64,000 nucleotides of DNA, taken from the NCBI RefSeq assembly GCF_015207665.1, contig NZ_JADEWL010000012.1, forward strand, positions 1 through 64,000, in the 5' to 3' direction. The notes below the pieces were generated by a model, which did not search any database, was not told where the DNA came from, and saw nothing but the letters and a program-made list of their open reading frames with translations. Positions 7,208 to 16,816 of the stretch are shown piece by piece. The stretch is from Plectonema cf. radiosum LEGE 06105 (GTDB lineage Bacteria; Cyanobacteriota; Cyanobacteriia; Cyanobacteriales; Nostocaceae). Both the position numbers and the translations under genes were made by a program. Position 1 is the stretch's first letter; each line of letters starts with the position of its first letter.

Positions 7208-8282
7208 ATGAAAACAGATAATATTTTTTACAAACTGTTTGGTGAATTCCCGGAAATATTTTTTGAATTGATTGGAAAACCACCTACCACATCAAATTTA
7301 TATGAATTCAAAAGTCAAGAAATTAAAGAAACCAGTTTTCGGCTTGACGGTATATTCATCACATTAAATTCATTAAATACAACTACCAATGAACCGATTT
7401 ACTTTGTAGAAGTTCAATGTTACAAAGACAAACTCTTTTACGATAGATTCTTAACCAGCATTCTTCTTTATTTTTACCAGTATCAACCATCAAATCCACA
7501 TTGGTATGCTATATAGCAATCCGAATTGAGATGTGAGAAAATACGTAGATTAAAAGTGAGGAATAGAGGTTACATTTAAATCACTCCTGGCGACTATAAG
7601 TCGCACGGCAGTCGCTCATGGGGGAGACCCCCCCTTCTGCGCGCTGCCTTGGCTACACAGGCAAAACCCGGATGGTGCGAGGGTTATTCATAGAGTCCAC
7701 GCAGGTGGACTTACGAAGGTGTAGTAGCGGTTTTAACCGCCAAATTATACATAAATTTCTCACAAGTCATTTAGGATTGCTATAGTTATTTTCGATACTC
7801 GTAAAAACGATGTAGATTATCCCCAGCGTCTAGATTCACTGAAAAAACCCCATTTGCGCTGCTTTTATCTGGATGAGATGGAAAGCGTATCATCTAATTC
7901 ATTAGGATTAGGAATTATCAAATTAATTGTTGAAGAAAACCAAAAAGCTAAAATATCAGTACAACAGCTAGTTGATAAAGCAAAACTTGAAGTCGAAGAT
8001 GCAGCTATCCAGAGAAAAGTTTTAGAATTGATAGAGGCTATTCTAGTTAATAAATTTCCTAATTTAAATCGGGAGGAGATAAAAGAAATGTTAAGTTTGG
8101 AATTAATCAAAGGTACGAGATATTATGAGGAGTTAAAAGAGGAAGTCAGGGGAGAAGTTAAGGAAGAAGTCAAAGTAGGAATGATAACAAAACTTCTACA
8201 ACGTGGAATGACTGTGGAAGAAATAGCCGATATTTTAGAGTTAGATGTAGAATTTGTGAGAAAAGTAGTAGAAGATAATTAA
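7208..8282 (+). pseudogene. Rpn-family (DUF2887) recombination-promoting nuclease gene split by a MITE
   Basis: The first part (7208-7513) encodes DNIFYKLFGEFPEIFFELIG and the PD-(D/E)XK core pieces FRLDGIF and YFVEVQC. The second part (7785-8282) carries the helical C-terminus with LLQRGMTVEEIADILELDVE, a small HTH-like tail common in this family. A 269-bp element plus a duplicated TA separates them and supplies a TAG stop after codon 102. Removing the element and one TA joins ATA to GTT in frame and gives a continuous 267-residue protein, so the gene was intact until recently. The family are transposase-related nucleases. A 142-aa product from a TTG at 7854 may still be made, but the full protein cannot be. 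Confidence 0.9.
7514..7782. mobile_element. 269-bp MITE with TAGCAATCC ends and TA target duplication
   Basis: The ends TAGCAATCC and GGATTGCTA are inverted repeats. A second patch of pairing follows further in (GTGAGAAA versus TTTCTCAC). A TA dinucleotide is repeated at 7512-7513 and 7783-7784, as in elements moved by IS630/Tc1-mariner transposases. There is no coding capacity. The interior contains palindromic GC-richer stretches (for example GGGGGAGACCCCCC). A shorter relative with the same ends lies at 52304-52403. Confidence 0.85.
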
Positions 8283-8291
8283 ATAGTTTCA

Positions 8292-8353
8292 GAAGTCGGG
8301 TTTTTAAGATAATTGTCTTGTAAGAGAGATATTTAAGATAAAAACCCGACTTC
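8292..8353. repeat. GAAGTCGGGTTTTT hairpin repeat, likely bidirectional terminator
   Basis: The arms GAAGTCGGGTTTTTAAGATA and its complement near 8335-8353 can form a long hairpin with T-runs on both strands. It sits between the Rpn gene and the convergent deaminase gene, where a two-way terminator makes sense. Similar hairpins occur at 36152-36220 and 42254-42318. Confidence 0.7.
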
Positions 8354-8387
8354 TCTACCCTTATTTATTACTTTGTTAAATTCAAGT

Positions 8388-8837
8388 TTACAACGGATAG
8401 GTACTATGAAGTTGCTTGCATTCTGCTTTTAATATCCCCGATTTTATTTTGATAGAAGTCGGAGATTTCGCAATAATTTCTTCACATCCCAGGTTAATCA
8501 TATTGGGGTTGTAATCATCTTCAAAATCCGCAACACCGGCACCATAAACGATTTCGGAAATACCAGCCCAAAAGCAAGTAGCTGCACACATTGCACAAGG
8601 TTCGCAGGTAGTATATAATATATAACCCGATTCTAAAGAAGCAGTTTTGAGACGAGTAGTTAATTTACGCAAAACATTAACTTCAGCATGACAAGTTGGG
8701 TCTGCATCAGATTCTACTGTATTTCCGGCTCGTTCAACAATTTCGTTATCCTTAACAATTACCGCACCAAAAGGAGTTTTGCTCTTCTCGGCTTCGATAA
8801 TAGCCATTTGCATTATTTCTTCAGGAGTCATAATCAA
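8388..8837 (-). CDS. Nucleoside/guanine deaminase-like zinc deaminase
   Basis: A 149-residue member of the cytidine/deoxycytidylate deaminase superfamily. The zinc site is visible as CHAEVNVL near residue 50 (His and catalytic Glu) and CEPCAMC near residue 78 (two Cys ligands). The pattern PFGAVIVKDNEIV and the tail closest to guanine deaminases suggest purine deamination, but tRNA or other nucleoside substrates cannot be excluded. The ATG at 8837 and the one two codons later are both possible starts. It is convergent with the Rpn gene and divergent from the DUF2157 gene. Confidence 0.85.
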   Translation of the reverse strand: MIMTPEEIMQMAIIEAEKSKTPFGAVIVKDNEIVERAGNTVESDADPTCHAEVNVLRKLTTRLKTASLESGYILYTTCEPCAMCAATCFWAGISEIVYGAGVADFEDDYNPNMINLGCEEIIAKSPTSIKIKSGILKAECKQLHSTYPL

Positions 8838-8997
8838 TTAACAATTAATTTAATCATCAATAAAAATCAATAAAGGTTTAGAATTTTTATTGCTTTTTCA
8901 CAAATATACGGGATAAAAATTCAGTAAACTACGACTATATTATTGTAGGGCTAACTAACAATTACGGCTCGCGACAAGCGAGAGCAGATTAAATACT

Positions 8998-10392
8998 ATG
9001 ATAATAGACAATTTTCGCGTAAAATTACGCAACGAAGCCAAAATTTGGCGAGATGAAGGGCTGATACAGGATTCTCAATACGAACAATTATCCCAAAAAT
9101 ATCAATTTGATAGTTTGGACAATGTTGCACAAGACCGTTTTATTTTTATTTTAATCGGAGTTGGTTGTATACTCGTAGGTTTAGGTGCAATTACTTTCGT
9201 TGCAGCTAATTGGCAAGCTTGGTCTCGTGAAGTAAAATTAATCTTATTACTAAGTTTATTTTTCGCTACAAATATTGTCGGTTTTTTCCTTTGGAGGGAA
9301 CCAGTATTCGATAATGCAGGAAAGAAACGACGACAACGGAAGCGAATTTTCGGACACGGATTACTACTTTTAGGTGCTTTACTCTTAGGCGCAAATATGG
9401 CTTTTATGGCGCAGACATTCCATATTAGCGGTGCCGATTATGAGTTATTTTTATACTGGGGAATTGGTGTTTTAGTAATGGCTTATGGCTTACGCTTGGC
9501 TTCTTTGGGAGTATTTGCGTTTGTTTTATTTAATATTGGATATTTCATGGGTTTAGGAGAATTATGGACTGTTAATAATGAATTTTCTTTGACACGATTG
9601 ATGATAGAACATATGCCAATTCTGTGGTTGGTATTATTTGTACCCTTAGCTTATATTTGTAAATCACGATGGATTTTTGCATTATCTACAATTGCTTTTG
9701 CTATTTCATTACAATTCAATCTAAATCGATACTATAGATATTCACAATCTTGGGTTAATCATTTTACTTTTGCACTTCCACCAGCGTTATTGTGGAGTTA
9801 TGATGATTTACTATTTCCTAAAGTTAATCAAAGATGGTTTCAACCTGTTGCGCGTAATTTAGCACTGTTATTTTTCAGCATTCTATTTTATATCCTTTCC
9901 TTCCGGGAATATTGGCGATTGTCTGACTATCCTCCTAATTTTAACGAATTCAAACCCGACTTATTTTTATTAATAGATTTGGGAATTCTCACTGCTTTAG
10001 CTATTTATCAATGGTTTAATTTACTGTTTGCAAATCGCAACCGTCAGCGTCAAGGAATAGATATTACTAATATTAGTATTGGTATTTTAGTTGTAATGGC
10101 AGCTTTTGCACCAATAGCTCGTCAAAATATTGGTGGAATGGCATTTATAGCAATTTTTGTCTTCAATTTACTCTTAGCATTATTAGCTTGTGGAATGATT
10201 CGTCAAGGATTGCAATCAAATCAAAGACGTGCATTTTGGGGAGGAATGATTTTGTTAACGCTGCAAATTATTACCCGGATGCTTGAATACAACACAGATT
10301 TATTATTTAAGTCTTTGGTTTTCATATTGTGCGGAGTCGCTGTTATCACCGCAGGATTATGGTTTGAACGTCATTTATCAGTTAACAGTTAA
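8998..10392 (+). CDS. DUF2157 polytopic membrane protein
   Basis: The 464 residues begin with a soluble N-terminal stretch (RNEAKIWRDEGLIQDSQYEQL) typical of DUF2157, followed by about twelve hydrophobic segments from residue 48 to the end. The family is unstudied. In cyanobacteria it is usually followed by a GDYXXLXY-domain gene, as here at 10606, so the two probably form one membrane unit. The C-terminus runs straight into a tandem repeat: codons for the last residues (SVNS) are part of the first AACAGTT copies, so the exact stop may move when the repeat changes length. Confidence 0.85.
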   Translation: MIIDNFRVKLRNEAKIWRDEGLIQDSQYEQLSQKYQFDSLDNVAQDRFIFILIGVGCILVGLGAITFVAANWQAWSREVKLILLLSLFFATNIVGFFLWREPVFDNAGKKRRQRKRIFGHGLLLLGALLLGANMAFMAQTFHISGADYELFLYWGIGVLVMAYGLRLASLGVFAFVLFNIGYFMGLGELWTVNNEFSLTRLMIEHMPILWLVLFVPLAYICKSRWIFALSTIAFAISLQFNLNRYYRYSQSWVNHFTFALPPALLWSYDDLLFPKVNQRWFQPVARNLALLFFSILFYILSFREYWRLSDYPPNFNEFKPDLFLLIDLGILTALAIYQWFNLLFANRNRQRQGIDITNISIGILVVMAAFAPIARQNIGGMAFIAIFVFNLLLALLACGMIRQGLQSNQRRAFWGGMILLTLQIITRMLEYNTDLLFKSLVFILCGVAVITAGLWFERHLSVNS

Positions 10393-10600
10393 CAGTTATC
10401 AGTTAACAGTTAACAGTTAACAGTTAACAGTTATCTATTTAACAACTAACCACTATCAACCATCAACCATCAACTAACCACCATCAACCATCAACCATCA
10501 ACCATCAACTAACCACCATCAACCATCAACTAACCACCATCAACCATCAACCATCAACCATCAACCATCAACTAACCACTATCAACTATCAACCATCAAC
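10381..10600. repeat. Tandem repeat tract, AACAGTT then CAACCAT units
   Basis: Two repeat types follow each other: about seven AACAGTT / TATCAGTT units (10381-10432), then about twenty CAACCAT, CAACTAA or CCACCAT units (10441-10600). Units are 7 bp with single-base variants, typical of the short tandemly repeated repeats of heterocystous cyanobacteria. The tract fills the whole gap between the two membrane-protein genes. Confidence 0.9.
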
Positions 10601-10605
10601 TAATT

Positions 10606-11262
10606 ATGAAATCTCAACCTTTCCCCGATGAATCCTCTGAAAAACAACTTATTCCTGAATTTGAAATAAATTCACCATTAAATAATAAGCCAATACCAAT
10701 TCTAAGATTTTTAATTCCATTAATAATCCAAGCTGGGTTTCTTTTAGCGATACCAGCCCAATCGGTTCAAACTTACCTTACGGGAAAAACAGTCATTTTA
10801 CAAACCGTACCCGTAGACCCTTACAATATATTGACAGGTTACTATCAAATCCTCAGCTATGATATTTCTGTAAAAAGTACTTTAGAAAAACTTCCCGGTA
10901 GTAAAGATGCATTAAAAGATGGAAACAGTTTTTATGTAATTCTCCAGGAAGAAAAAACTACTGACGAGAAAATTCCTAAGCCTTGGAAACCAATACGATT
11001 AAGTGAAAAACTTCCCGATTCCCTAGCCGATAATCAAGTAGCCTTAAAAGGTAAATATCAATATGGTTCGATTAAATACGGCTTAGAAAAATATAATATC
11101 CCCGAAGACCAACGTAACCAAATTAATGATAATATATCTCAAGCAACACAAAGTGCCACCCAAAATCAGCCACAACCCATTGTAGTAGAAGTCAAAATTG
11201 ACAGACAAGGTAAAGCCGTGCCTATAAGTATGTGGGTAAAACAGCGTAATTATCGCTTTTAG
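10606..11262 (+). CDS. GDYXXLXY domain-containing membrane-anchored protein
   Basis: The 218-residue protein has one N-terminal membrane anchor at about residues 32-50 (ILRFLIPLIIQAGFLLAIPA), then an outward domain starting with the family hallmark, here in the form NILTGYYQILSY (GYY replacing GDY). Function is unknown. It follows the DUF2157 gene, the usual arrangement. The C-terminal region includes VALKGKYQYGSIKYGLEKY, the second conserved family motif. The stop overlaps by four bases with the end of the convergent small gene at 11259. Confidence 0.8.
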   Translation: MKSQPFPDESSEKQLIPEFEINSPLNNKPIPILRFLIPLIIQAGFLLAIPAQSVQTYLTGKTVILQTVPVDPYNILTGYYQILSYDISVKSTLEKLPGSKDALKDGNSFYVILQEEKTTDEKIPKPWKPIRLSEKLPDSLADNQVALKGKYQYGSIKYGLEKYNIPEDQRNQINDNISQATQSATQNQPQPIVVEVKIDRQGKAVPISMWVKQRNYRF

Positions 11263-11498
11263 TCTTCATGACGTAATTGCCAAGCTGCACCAAAAGCCGC
11301 ACCCGCACCAGCAAGCAATCCGGTACTCATTCCCTGGATAGTTTTACTAACAGGGTTTTGAGTCAAACACTCATTTGTCACCTGAGCAGCTTTGATACAC
11401 ATAGTACTTTCAGCCCAACTCGAAGTACCTCCCAACACCACACCAGTAATGCTACAGGAAACGACTAACAGTAAAAGACGTTTATTTTTTCTATCCAT
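11259..11498 (-). CDS. Small secreted or membrane hypothetical protein
   Basis: A 79-residue frame with a basic start (MDRKNKR), a hydrophobic core ending GGTSSWAES that looks like a signal peptide with cleavage near residue 29, two cysteines in the mature part and a Gly/Ala-rich hydrophobic tail (GLLAGAGAAFGAAW). It is not a family I recognise. It is convergent with the GDYXXLXY gene and overlaps its stop. The signal-peptide pattern makes chance unlikely. Confidence 0.6.
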   Translation of the reverse strand: MDRKNKRLLLLVVSCSITGVVLGGTSSWAESTMCIKAAQVTNECLTQNPVSKTIQGMSTGLLAGAGAAFGAAWQLRHED

Positions 11499-11861
11499 AG
11501 ATAGGTTTTTGAATATCTGAGGGATGATTTTCTTTTAACTAATGTACATAAAAATTGGTGCATTGTCAGCACGATTTGTATAAAACAACAGATAAACTAG
11601 AAAATTTATTACTCACCTGGGACTATTCGTTTAGAATTAACTACTGATAGTGCTAAGAAAATTGTCGCAGACTCTCAAGGTTCTTGGCGAAAAGCAGCTA
11701 ATTACCTGCATATTTAGGCTGCTGAGACAGCAAATAATGTTAATAGTTGACAGTTGACAGTTGACAGTTGATATTTTTTATCTACTAACCACCAACCAGC
11801 AACTACTAACCACCAATTACTAACCACTATCTACTAACCACTATCTACTAACCACTAACCA
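11499..11861. other. Spacer with tandem repeats and a possible gene remnant
   Basis: From about 11741 to 11860 lies a short tandem repeat tract (GTTGACA units, then CTAACCAC/CTATCTA units) like the one at 10381-10600. Between 11600 and 11715 the plus strand has a short reading frame (LELTTDSAKKIVADSQGSW...) that ends at a TAG and has no start. It may be the tail of a lost gene. Nothing else is seen. Confidence 0.45.
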
Positions 11862-13712
11862 CTACTCAATGATTAAATTAAAAGGCAAACGAGCATACAC
11901 ACCTAATGGATCATTCATATTTTGTAAAAGTGCTATTTCTGCTTGTAATTTCTCAAATTCAACGGTTAAAGGATGATTTGCTTTGAGTGGGTTATTACTA
12001 GTTTTAAAATTAGTTTTAAAATTAGCTTGAAAAATAGTTTGGGTATCTTCAGCTACTTTACCAAAAAAGCGTTCGCTAAAAGTACTGCGTCTAGGATACT
12101 CTTGCAATTCCCATTTATCTCCTAACTTTGCTTGTGTTGCAGCATATTCAATCGCTGCATCTAAACCGCCGATTTCATCAACTAAACCAATATCTCTTGC
12201 TGCTTTACCAGACCAAACTCTTCCTTGAGCAATTTCTGCTACTTTTGCTTGGGGTAAATTTCTACCTTTGGCTACTTTATCTAAGAATACATTATAAACA
12301 CGGTTGACACTACGTTGAAAAATCGCTAATTCTTCGGGAGATTGGGGACGAGTTACTGTTCCGATATCGGCATAACGTCCGGTTTTCACACTATCCCAGG
12401 TAATACCGTTGTCATTGGCTAACTTTTGAAAATTAGGTATGCTGCCAAATACACCGATAGAACCCGTAATTGTATTAGGTTCGGCAAAAATACGGTTAGA
12501 ATCCACAGCAATCCAATAACCACCGGATGCTGCAATATCCCCCATTGATACTACAACTGGTTTAACATCGCGAGTCAAGCGAATTTCTCGCTGAATTATC
12601 TCGGATGCAGTAGCGCTACCACCCGGAGAATTTATCCGTAAAACCACCGCTTTCACATCTTTATCTTGACGAAGACGATGGAAAATATTCGCAAAACGTG
12701 TTCCTCCTACTTCTTGAGTCTCCCCATCACCATCAACAATACCGCCTTCAGCATAAACTACAGCAATTTTATTTTCGGAGTTGTTATTTTCACCTACATT
12801 AGCAATTTGAGCGTATTCCCTTAAATCAATTTGTGTAAAAGATTTTTCTTTACTATCAGTCTTGGTAAACTCTTTAAGTTCGGTAACTACTTGGTCATAA
12901 TACGCAACCTGATCTACTAAACGGTTGGCTTTTGCTTCCGAGGGTTCTAAAAGACCTTTAGTATCAGCAATTACTTGCAACTGTTGTGGAGTCATTTTAC
13001 GACTTTTACCTACAGTACCGCGCCATTCACCCCATAAATCATCAAGTAACTTCTGAATTTGTTCGCGGTTTTCCGGACTCAATTGTTTTAAAATTAGTGG
13101 TTCAACAGCACCTTTAAACTTCCCAACCCGAACAATTTGCACTCCCACACCAAACTTTTCCAAAGCTCCAGCCAGAAACATCGGTTGGGAACTCAAACCG
13201 TTAATTTCCATTCCTCCAAAAGGATTTACCACAACAGTATCCGCTACCGAACTGAGATAATATTCTTTTTCACCCCATCCGACACCGTAAGCGACAACTT
13301 TTTTACCCGTATCGCGAAATTGTGTTAATGCTTGACGAATTTCTTTGAGAGTTGCAAAACCAGTACTTCCACTTCCTGAAGTATCTCTAGCATCTAAATA
13401 AACACCAACAATTCTTTCATCGGTACGGGCTTTTTCCAAAGCATCCAAAACTGAACGGAGCGTCATTTGTTTTTGCAAATTACCTGATAGTGCTTGCTGC
13501 AAAATTAAACTCGAATCTGGCTCCGCATCGGTAATTTGGGTTGATAAATCAAACACCAACATCGAAGAATCTTTGACTTTCGGCCCCGAATCCGTGGAAG
13601 CAGCAGCAAAAATTAGCAAAATCAATCCCGTGCCACTTAAACCAACAAAAACAAATAGTCCTAACAAACTTCCAATTAAACTTGCAAAAGTTTGCTTGAT
13701 AAAATTACCCAT
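11862..13712 (-). CDS. sppA: Signal peptide peptidase SppA, 67K type
   Basis: The 616 residues match the long, two-repeat form of SppA, a membrane-bound serine protease that cleaves leftover signal peptides. In cyanobacteria it has also been linked to light acclimation. One membrane segment lies at about residues 12-37. The catalytic dyad is visible: Lys200 in RVGKFKGAVEP (equivalent to E. coli K209) and Ser396 in GDIAASGGYWI (equivalent to S409). The repeat-linked RINSPGGSATASEI motif is at about 359-372. It is monocistronic on the minus strand. Downstream of its stop lies the tandem repeat tract. Confidence 0.95.
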   Translation of the reverse strand: MGNFIKQTFASLIGSLLGLFVFVGLSGTGLILLIFAAASTDSGPKVKDSSMLVFDLSTQITDAEPDSSLILQQALSGNLQKQMTLRSVLDALEKARTDERIVGVYLDARDTSGSGSTGFATLKEIRQALTQFRDTGKKVVAYGVGWGEKEYYLSSVADTVVVNPFGGMEINGLSSQPMFLAGALEKFGVGVQIVRVGKFKGAVEPLILKQLSPENREQIQKLLDDLWGEWRGTVGKSRKMTPQQLQVIADTKGLLEPSEAKANRLVDQVAYYDQVVTELKEFTKTDSKEKSFTQIDLREYAQIANVGENNNSENKIAVVYAEGGIVDGDGETQEVGGTRFANIFHRLRQDKDVKAVVLRINSPGGSATASEIIQREIRLTRDVKPVVVSMGDIAASGGYWIAVDSNRIFAEPNTITGSIGVFGSIPNFQKLANDNGITWDSVKTGRYADIGTVTRPQSPEELAIFQRSVNRVYNVFLDKVAKGRNLPQAKVAEIAQGRVWSGKAARDIGLVDEIGGLDAAIEYAATQAKLGDKWELQEYPRRSTFSERFFGKVAEDTQTIFQANFKTNFKTSNNPLKANHPLTVEFEKLQAEIALLQNMNDPLGVYARLPFNLIIE

Positions 13713-13783
13713 ATTATTCCCTATTATCCTCAGTTTTATTCATATATTCATAATATTTACGCTTATTCTAGTTATTTTAGTTA

Positions 13784-13813
13784 GTAGTTGCCCTTTAGCG
13801 CTAAAGCACAACT
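13784..13813. repeat. Short palindrome GTAGTTG...CACAACTAC
   Basis: An inverted repeat with arms GTAGTTG / CAACTAC and an inner AGCGCT palindrome lies between the start of sppA and the end of fni. It is probably one of the interspersed cyanobacterial hairpins and could end transcription of fni on the minus strand. Confidence 0.5.
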
Positions 13814-13932
13814 ACCAATCAAAATCGATCTATCCTTCGGGTTTCATTTCAGTTTTCATCTATTTCTAATTTCTCCTAAAAACATTGTTACTAACACCGA
13901 AAAAAAATGCTCAATAATTAAGAAATAAAATT

Positions 13933-14982
13933 TTATTGTGCTTTTTGTAAACTGCCAGAATGTTTTAGCTGTTCTAGTGTAGCGTTACCAGTACAGAATA
14001 GTACGGTGCTAATTTCGGCAATTAACACTTTTGCTAAATCGTAAAGGGTAGCTTCCGATGATGTCGCAGCTTGTAAAAACGGCATTGCTAACCCTGCGAT
14101 ATCCGCCCCCAAAGCAATCGCCTTTGCAACATCTACACCATCACGCAAACCTCCCGAAGCAATCAAAGGTACATCAGGTACAACTTGACGAATCCCTGTA
14201 ATGCATTCTGCTGTCGGTACCCCCCAATCGGCAAAAGTCCTACCCAAACGTCGCTGTAGAACATTATCAGCACGTTCACTTTCTACTAAAGCCCAAGAAG
14301 TTCCCCCCGCACCAGCCACGTCAATCGCTGTAACTCCAGCACTAATCAACTTTTCAGCCATTTTAGCCGAGATTCCATTCCCGACTTCTTTAACGATTAC
14401 CGGCACTGGCAACTTTGAACATAAATTTGATATTTTGTCAAGGATTCCCCGAAAATTAGTATCTCCCTTGGGCTGAATGCATTCTTGTAAAGGATTGAGA
14501 TGCAAAATCAATGCATCGGCTTCCAGAATATCAACAACTCGCAGACATTCATCCAAACCGTAATTGTAATTGAGTTGAATTGCACCCAAATTAGCAAGCA
14601 ATAAAATATCGGGAGCATACTTGCGAACCGCAAAAGTATCGGAAACCTGGGGATTCTCTACCGCTACTCGTTGAGAACCGACACCCATAGCTAATCGGTA
14701 ATGTTGAGCAACTTTTGCTAAACGACAATTGATAGTCTTCGCTTCTGGGGTTCCCCCAGTCATGGAAGAAATCAACAACGGTGCGTTCATCACTTTGCCT
14801 AAAAATGTAGTACTAATATCAATTTCATCCCGGTCAATTTCCGGTAGACAACAATGGTCAAAATGATATCGTTCTAATCCAGATGTGGTTTGACGACATT
14901 GAACATCTTCCTCTAGACAGATGCGGATGTGGTCAGCTTTACGAGATTCAGTTGCTGTTGAGTAATTTGTAGAAATCTTCAC
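13933..14982 (-). CDS. fni: Type 2 isopentenyl-diphosphate delta-isomerase
   Basis: The 349 residues match the FMN- and NADPH-dependent type 2 isomerase that interconverts IPP and DMAPP in isoprenoid (carotenoid, phytol, quinone) synthesis. Visible signatures are [15 protein letters not shown] at the N-terminus, [39 protein letters not shown], and the FMN-phosphate loop [20 protein letters not shown]. Length is standard. It stands alone on the minus strand, starting at an ATG at 14982. Confidence 0.95.
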   Translation of the reverse strand: MKISTNYSTATESRKADHIRICLEEDVQCRQTTSGLERYHFDHCCLPEIDRDEIDISTTFLGKVMNAPLLISSMTGGTPEAKTINCRLAKVAQHYRLAMGVGSQRVAVENPQVSDTFAVRKYAPDILLLANLGAIQLNYNYGLDECLRVVDILEADALILHLNPLQECIQPKGDTNFRGILDKISNLCSKLPVPVIVKEVGNGISAKMAEKLISAGVTAIDVAGAGGTSWALVESERADNVLQRRLGRTFADWGVPTAECITGIRQVVPDVPLIASGGLRDGVDVAKAIALGADIAGLAMPFLQAATSSEATLYDLAKVLIAEISTVLFCTGNATLEQLKHSGSLQKAQ

Positions 14983-15183
14983 GGTGGAGACTGGAATTAA
15001 TATTGACTGCTATTTTCTCAGTCTCTGGTATTTTGGGATTTTTTGGAGTGATACAATAACTTTTGATTACTTTATTAACATTTCCCATTTTAAAGGTTGA
15101 AGGTCAAAGCTTAGAGAATGTTTTAAAAATATCCGGCGCTTTATTAGCCCACGCCAGTTGCTACAACGGAGGGAGCCGACTTA

Positions 15184-15345
15184 ATTTAAAACCCGCGTTC
15201 AGCGAAGCTGCGGCTCAGACGGGTTTTGTTTGTGTCGCAGCGGTAAAAAAGCGCCAGATAAAGTATCACTTAATGAATTTAAAACCCGCGTTCAGCGAAG
15301 CTGCGGCTCAGACGGGTTTTGTTTGTGTCGCAGCGGTAACAAAAC
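15184..15345. repeat. Tandemly duplicated terminator-like hairpin
   Basis: A ~64-bp sequence occurs twice in a row (about 15184-15247 and 15274-15337). Each copy contains AAACCCG and CGGGTTTTG as stem arms around AGCGAAGCTGCGGCT, followed by T-rich DNA. The hairpins lie just past the stop of the methyltransferase and upstream of fni, so they likely act as terminators. The 98-codon frame across them (15063-15359) is an artefact of the duplication. Confidence 0.75.
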
Positions 15346-15355
15346 GCCGGATAAA

Positions 15356-16216
15356 TTAAACTCCTGTTGATAGCTGCCATAATTGAATTTCGTAGCACAG
15401 ATGACTTTCAAAAATTTTTCTGGCTGCTAATCCTTCTATTATTGGTTTATCTAACCAGCGCTTAAATGCCCAATTCAACAGTGCGTATAATGGTGGAACT
15501 GCGATTTTTATAACATCAGCAATATATTTACCTGTAGTTATCCCAAAAGTACGAAAATTACTCACACATAAATCAAGTGTCGGTACAATCGATTGAGAAA
15601 TATCTTCAGCTTTAATTAACGTAAACCCTACTTTTTCTAAACCTATTTTGAGTTCTTCTCGGATGTGACAATTAGAAAAAATACCTTCTTGATATTTAGC
15701 ATCAAAACGCATCATATCCGCTATTAACAGATAACCTCCGTTACTTAGTAAACGAGCCGCACCTTGCGCTAAATCATCAACTGCAATATATTGACTGCTT
15801 TCGCTAAATAGAATTAAATCATACAATTTATCTTGTTGAAAATCTTCAAATCTAGTTAAGTGAAAAGGTACTTTACCTTGGGTATTCTTAATAAATCTTT
15901 CTTCTTGGAGTGCATCTGGTGCTAGTCCCTCAATCGCAAAACCGCGATCGCGCAAATATTTAGTATTCCCACCGATACCGCAACCAACATCCAGTAAAGT
16001 TTTTGTTCCTTCTGGAATAAAACTAAATAGCTTCACAGCATAAGCTTCTTGAGCTAAACGTAACTTAGTTAGAGTCAATTCTTCTTCTGGTGCGGGTGGT
16101 TCTTCCCAATACCCATAATGTAAGTAGGAAGATTTTGTCAGCCCCATGTAATAATCGATTGCTGCATTCTGGTAGCGAGTCGCTTTAGGAATCCGAATTG
16201 ACTTTGATTTTTGCAT
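15356..16216 (-). CDS. Class I SAM-dependent methyltransferase
   Basis: A 286-residue protein with the SAM-binding motif I TLLDVGCGIGGNTKYLRDRG at about residues 74-93, then the acidic loop and LILFSESSQYI as motifs post-I/II. It begins with a cyanobacterial N-terminal arm (YYMGLTKSSYLHYGYWEEPP) seen in methyltransferases of unknown small-molecule substrate. It resembles the tocopherol/quinone group in outline only. It is alone on the minus strand and ends at the duplicated hairpins. Confidence 0.8.
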   Translation of the reverse strand: MQKSKSIRIPKATRYQNAAIDYYMGLTKSSYLHYGYWEEPPAPEEELTLTKLRLAQEAYAVKLFSFIPEGTKTLLDVGCGIGGNTKYLRDRGFAIEGLAPDALQEERFIKNTQGKVPFHLTRFEDFQQDKLYDLILFSESSQYIAVDDLAQGAARLLSNGGYLLIADMMRFDAKYQEGIFSNCHIREELKIGLEKVGFTLIKAEDISQSIVPTLDLCVSNFRTFGITTGKYIADVIKIAVPPLYALLNWAFKRWLDKPIIEGLAARKIFESHLCYEIQLWQLSTGV

Positions 16217-16816
16217 TTCAGTTAACCTAAATATAGAGAGTTTAGCATCATTAATAAATACGTTTTAATTAATTGGACGATAATGATTTTCATCCAATTG
16301 ATTGAATTAATCATACTTAGCACATTTTGGGCTTTTCGACAATTCAACAATGATATATTTTTCTAGACAAAATATCATCGGAAACTCAACAAGATTGCCG
16401 ACACAGTTATTGATGGCATGATTAACTTTTGATTAATAAAATTATCCCTTTAAGAAAACTTTAGCTATCAATTATTTACACAATATTAGAAATAGTCTGC
16501 AATCAATCAAATAATTTATGGCTGTAAATAAGCTTAAATATCTTTTTCTCAGCAAAAATTATTCGTCGTGACGATTAAATTAGCAGATTGATATTTTTTA
16601 CGAATACTTTCGCCGTTTGGGTACTGAAAAGACGGTTTTTCCTTTAAGATCAATAAACTAAAACTATTAGACATCTGGTGGAAATTAATTATGCGTCATC
16701 CAGAAACCTTGTAGAGACGCGAAATTTCGCGTCTCTACATTCTTTTTCGGAGATATCTATTGGAGACCGGGGAAGCATTTTTAAAAGGCTCCGATCAAGA
16801 TATTCATCATTAAAAC
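16217..16816. other. AT-rich spacer upstream of the methyltransferase
   Basis: No gene. The first part is the likely promoter region of the methyltransferase. The remainder is very AT-rich, with one perfect palindrome (16711-16738) just before the tRNA gene end. Nothing else stands out. Confidence 0.5.
16711..16738. terminator. Perfect 28-bp palindrome GTAGAGACGCGAAA...
   Basis: A perfect 14+14 base palindrome (GTAGAGACGCGAAA and its complement) with no loop bases. Sequences with GTAGAGACGCG are frequent interspersed repeats in cyanobacteria; a half copy occurs near 48729. It lies 79 bp beyond the 3' end of the minus-strand tRNA and may end its transcription. Confidence 0.55.

Noticed and set aside
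10381-10600. Possible CRISPR array
   Set aside because: The repeats are contiguous 7-bp units without unique spacers of 30-40 bp. This is a simple tandem repeat.
15063-15359. 98-codon ORF
   Set aside because: It is made almost wholly of two copies of a terminator-like hairpin. The internal sequence duplication comes from the repeat, not from a protein.
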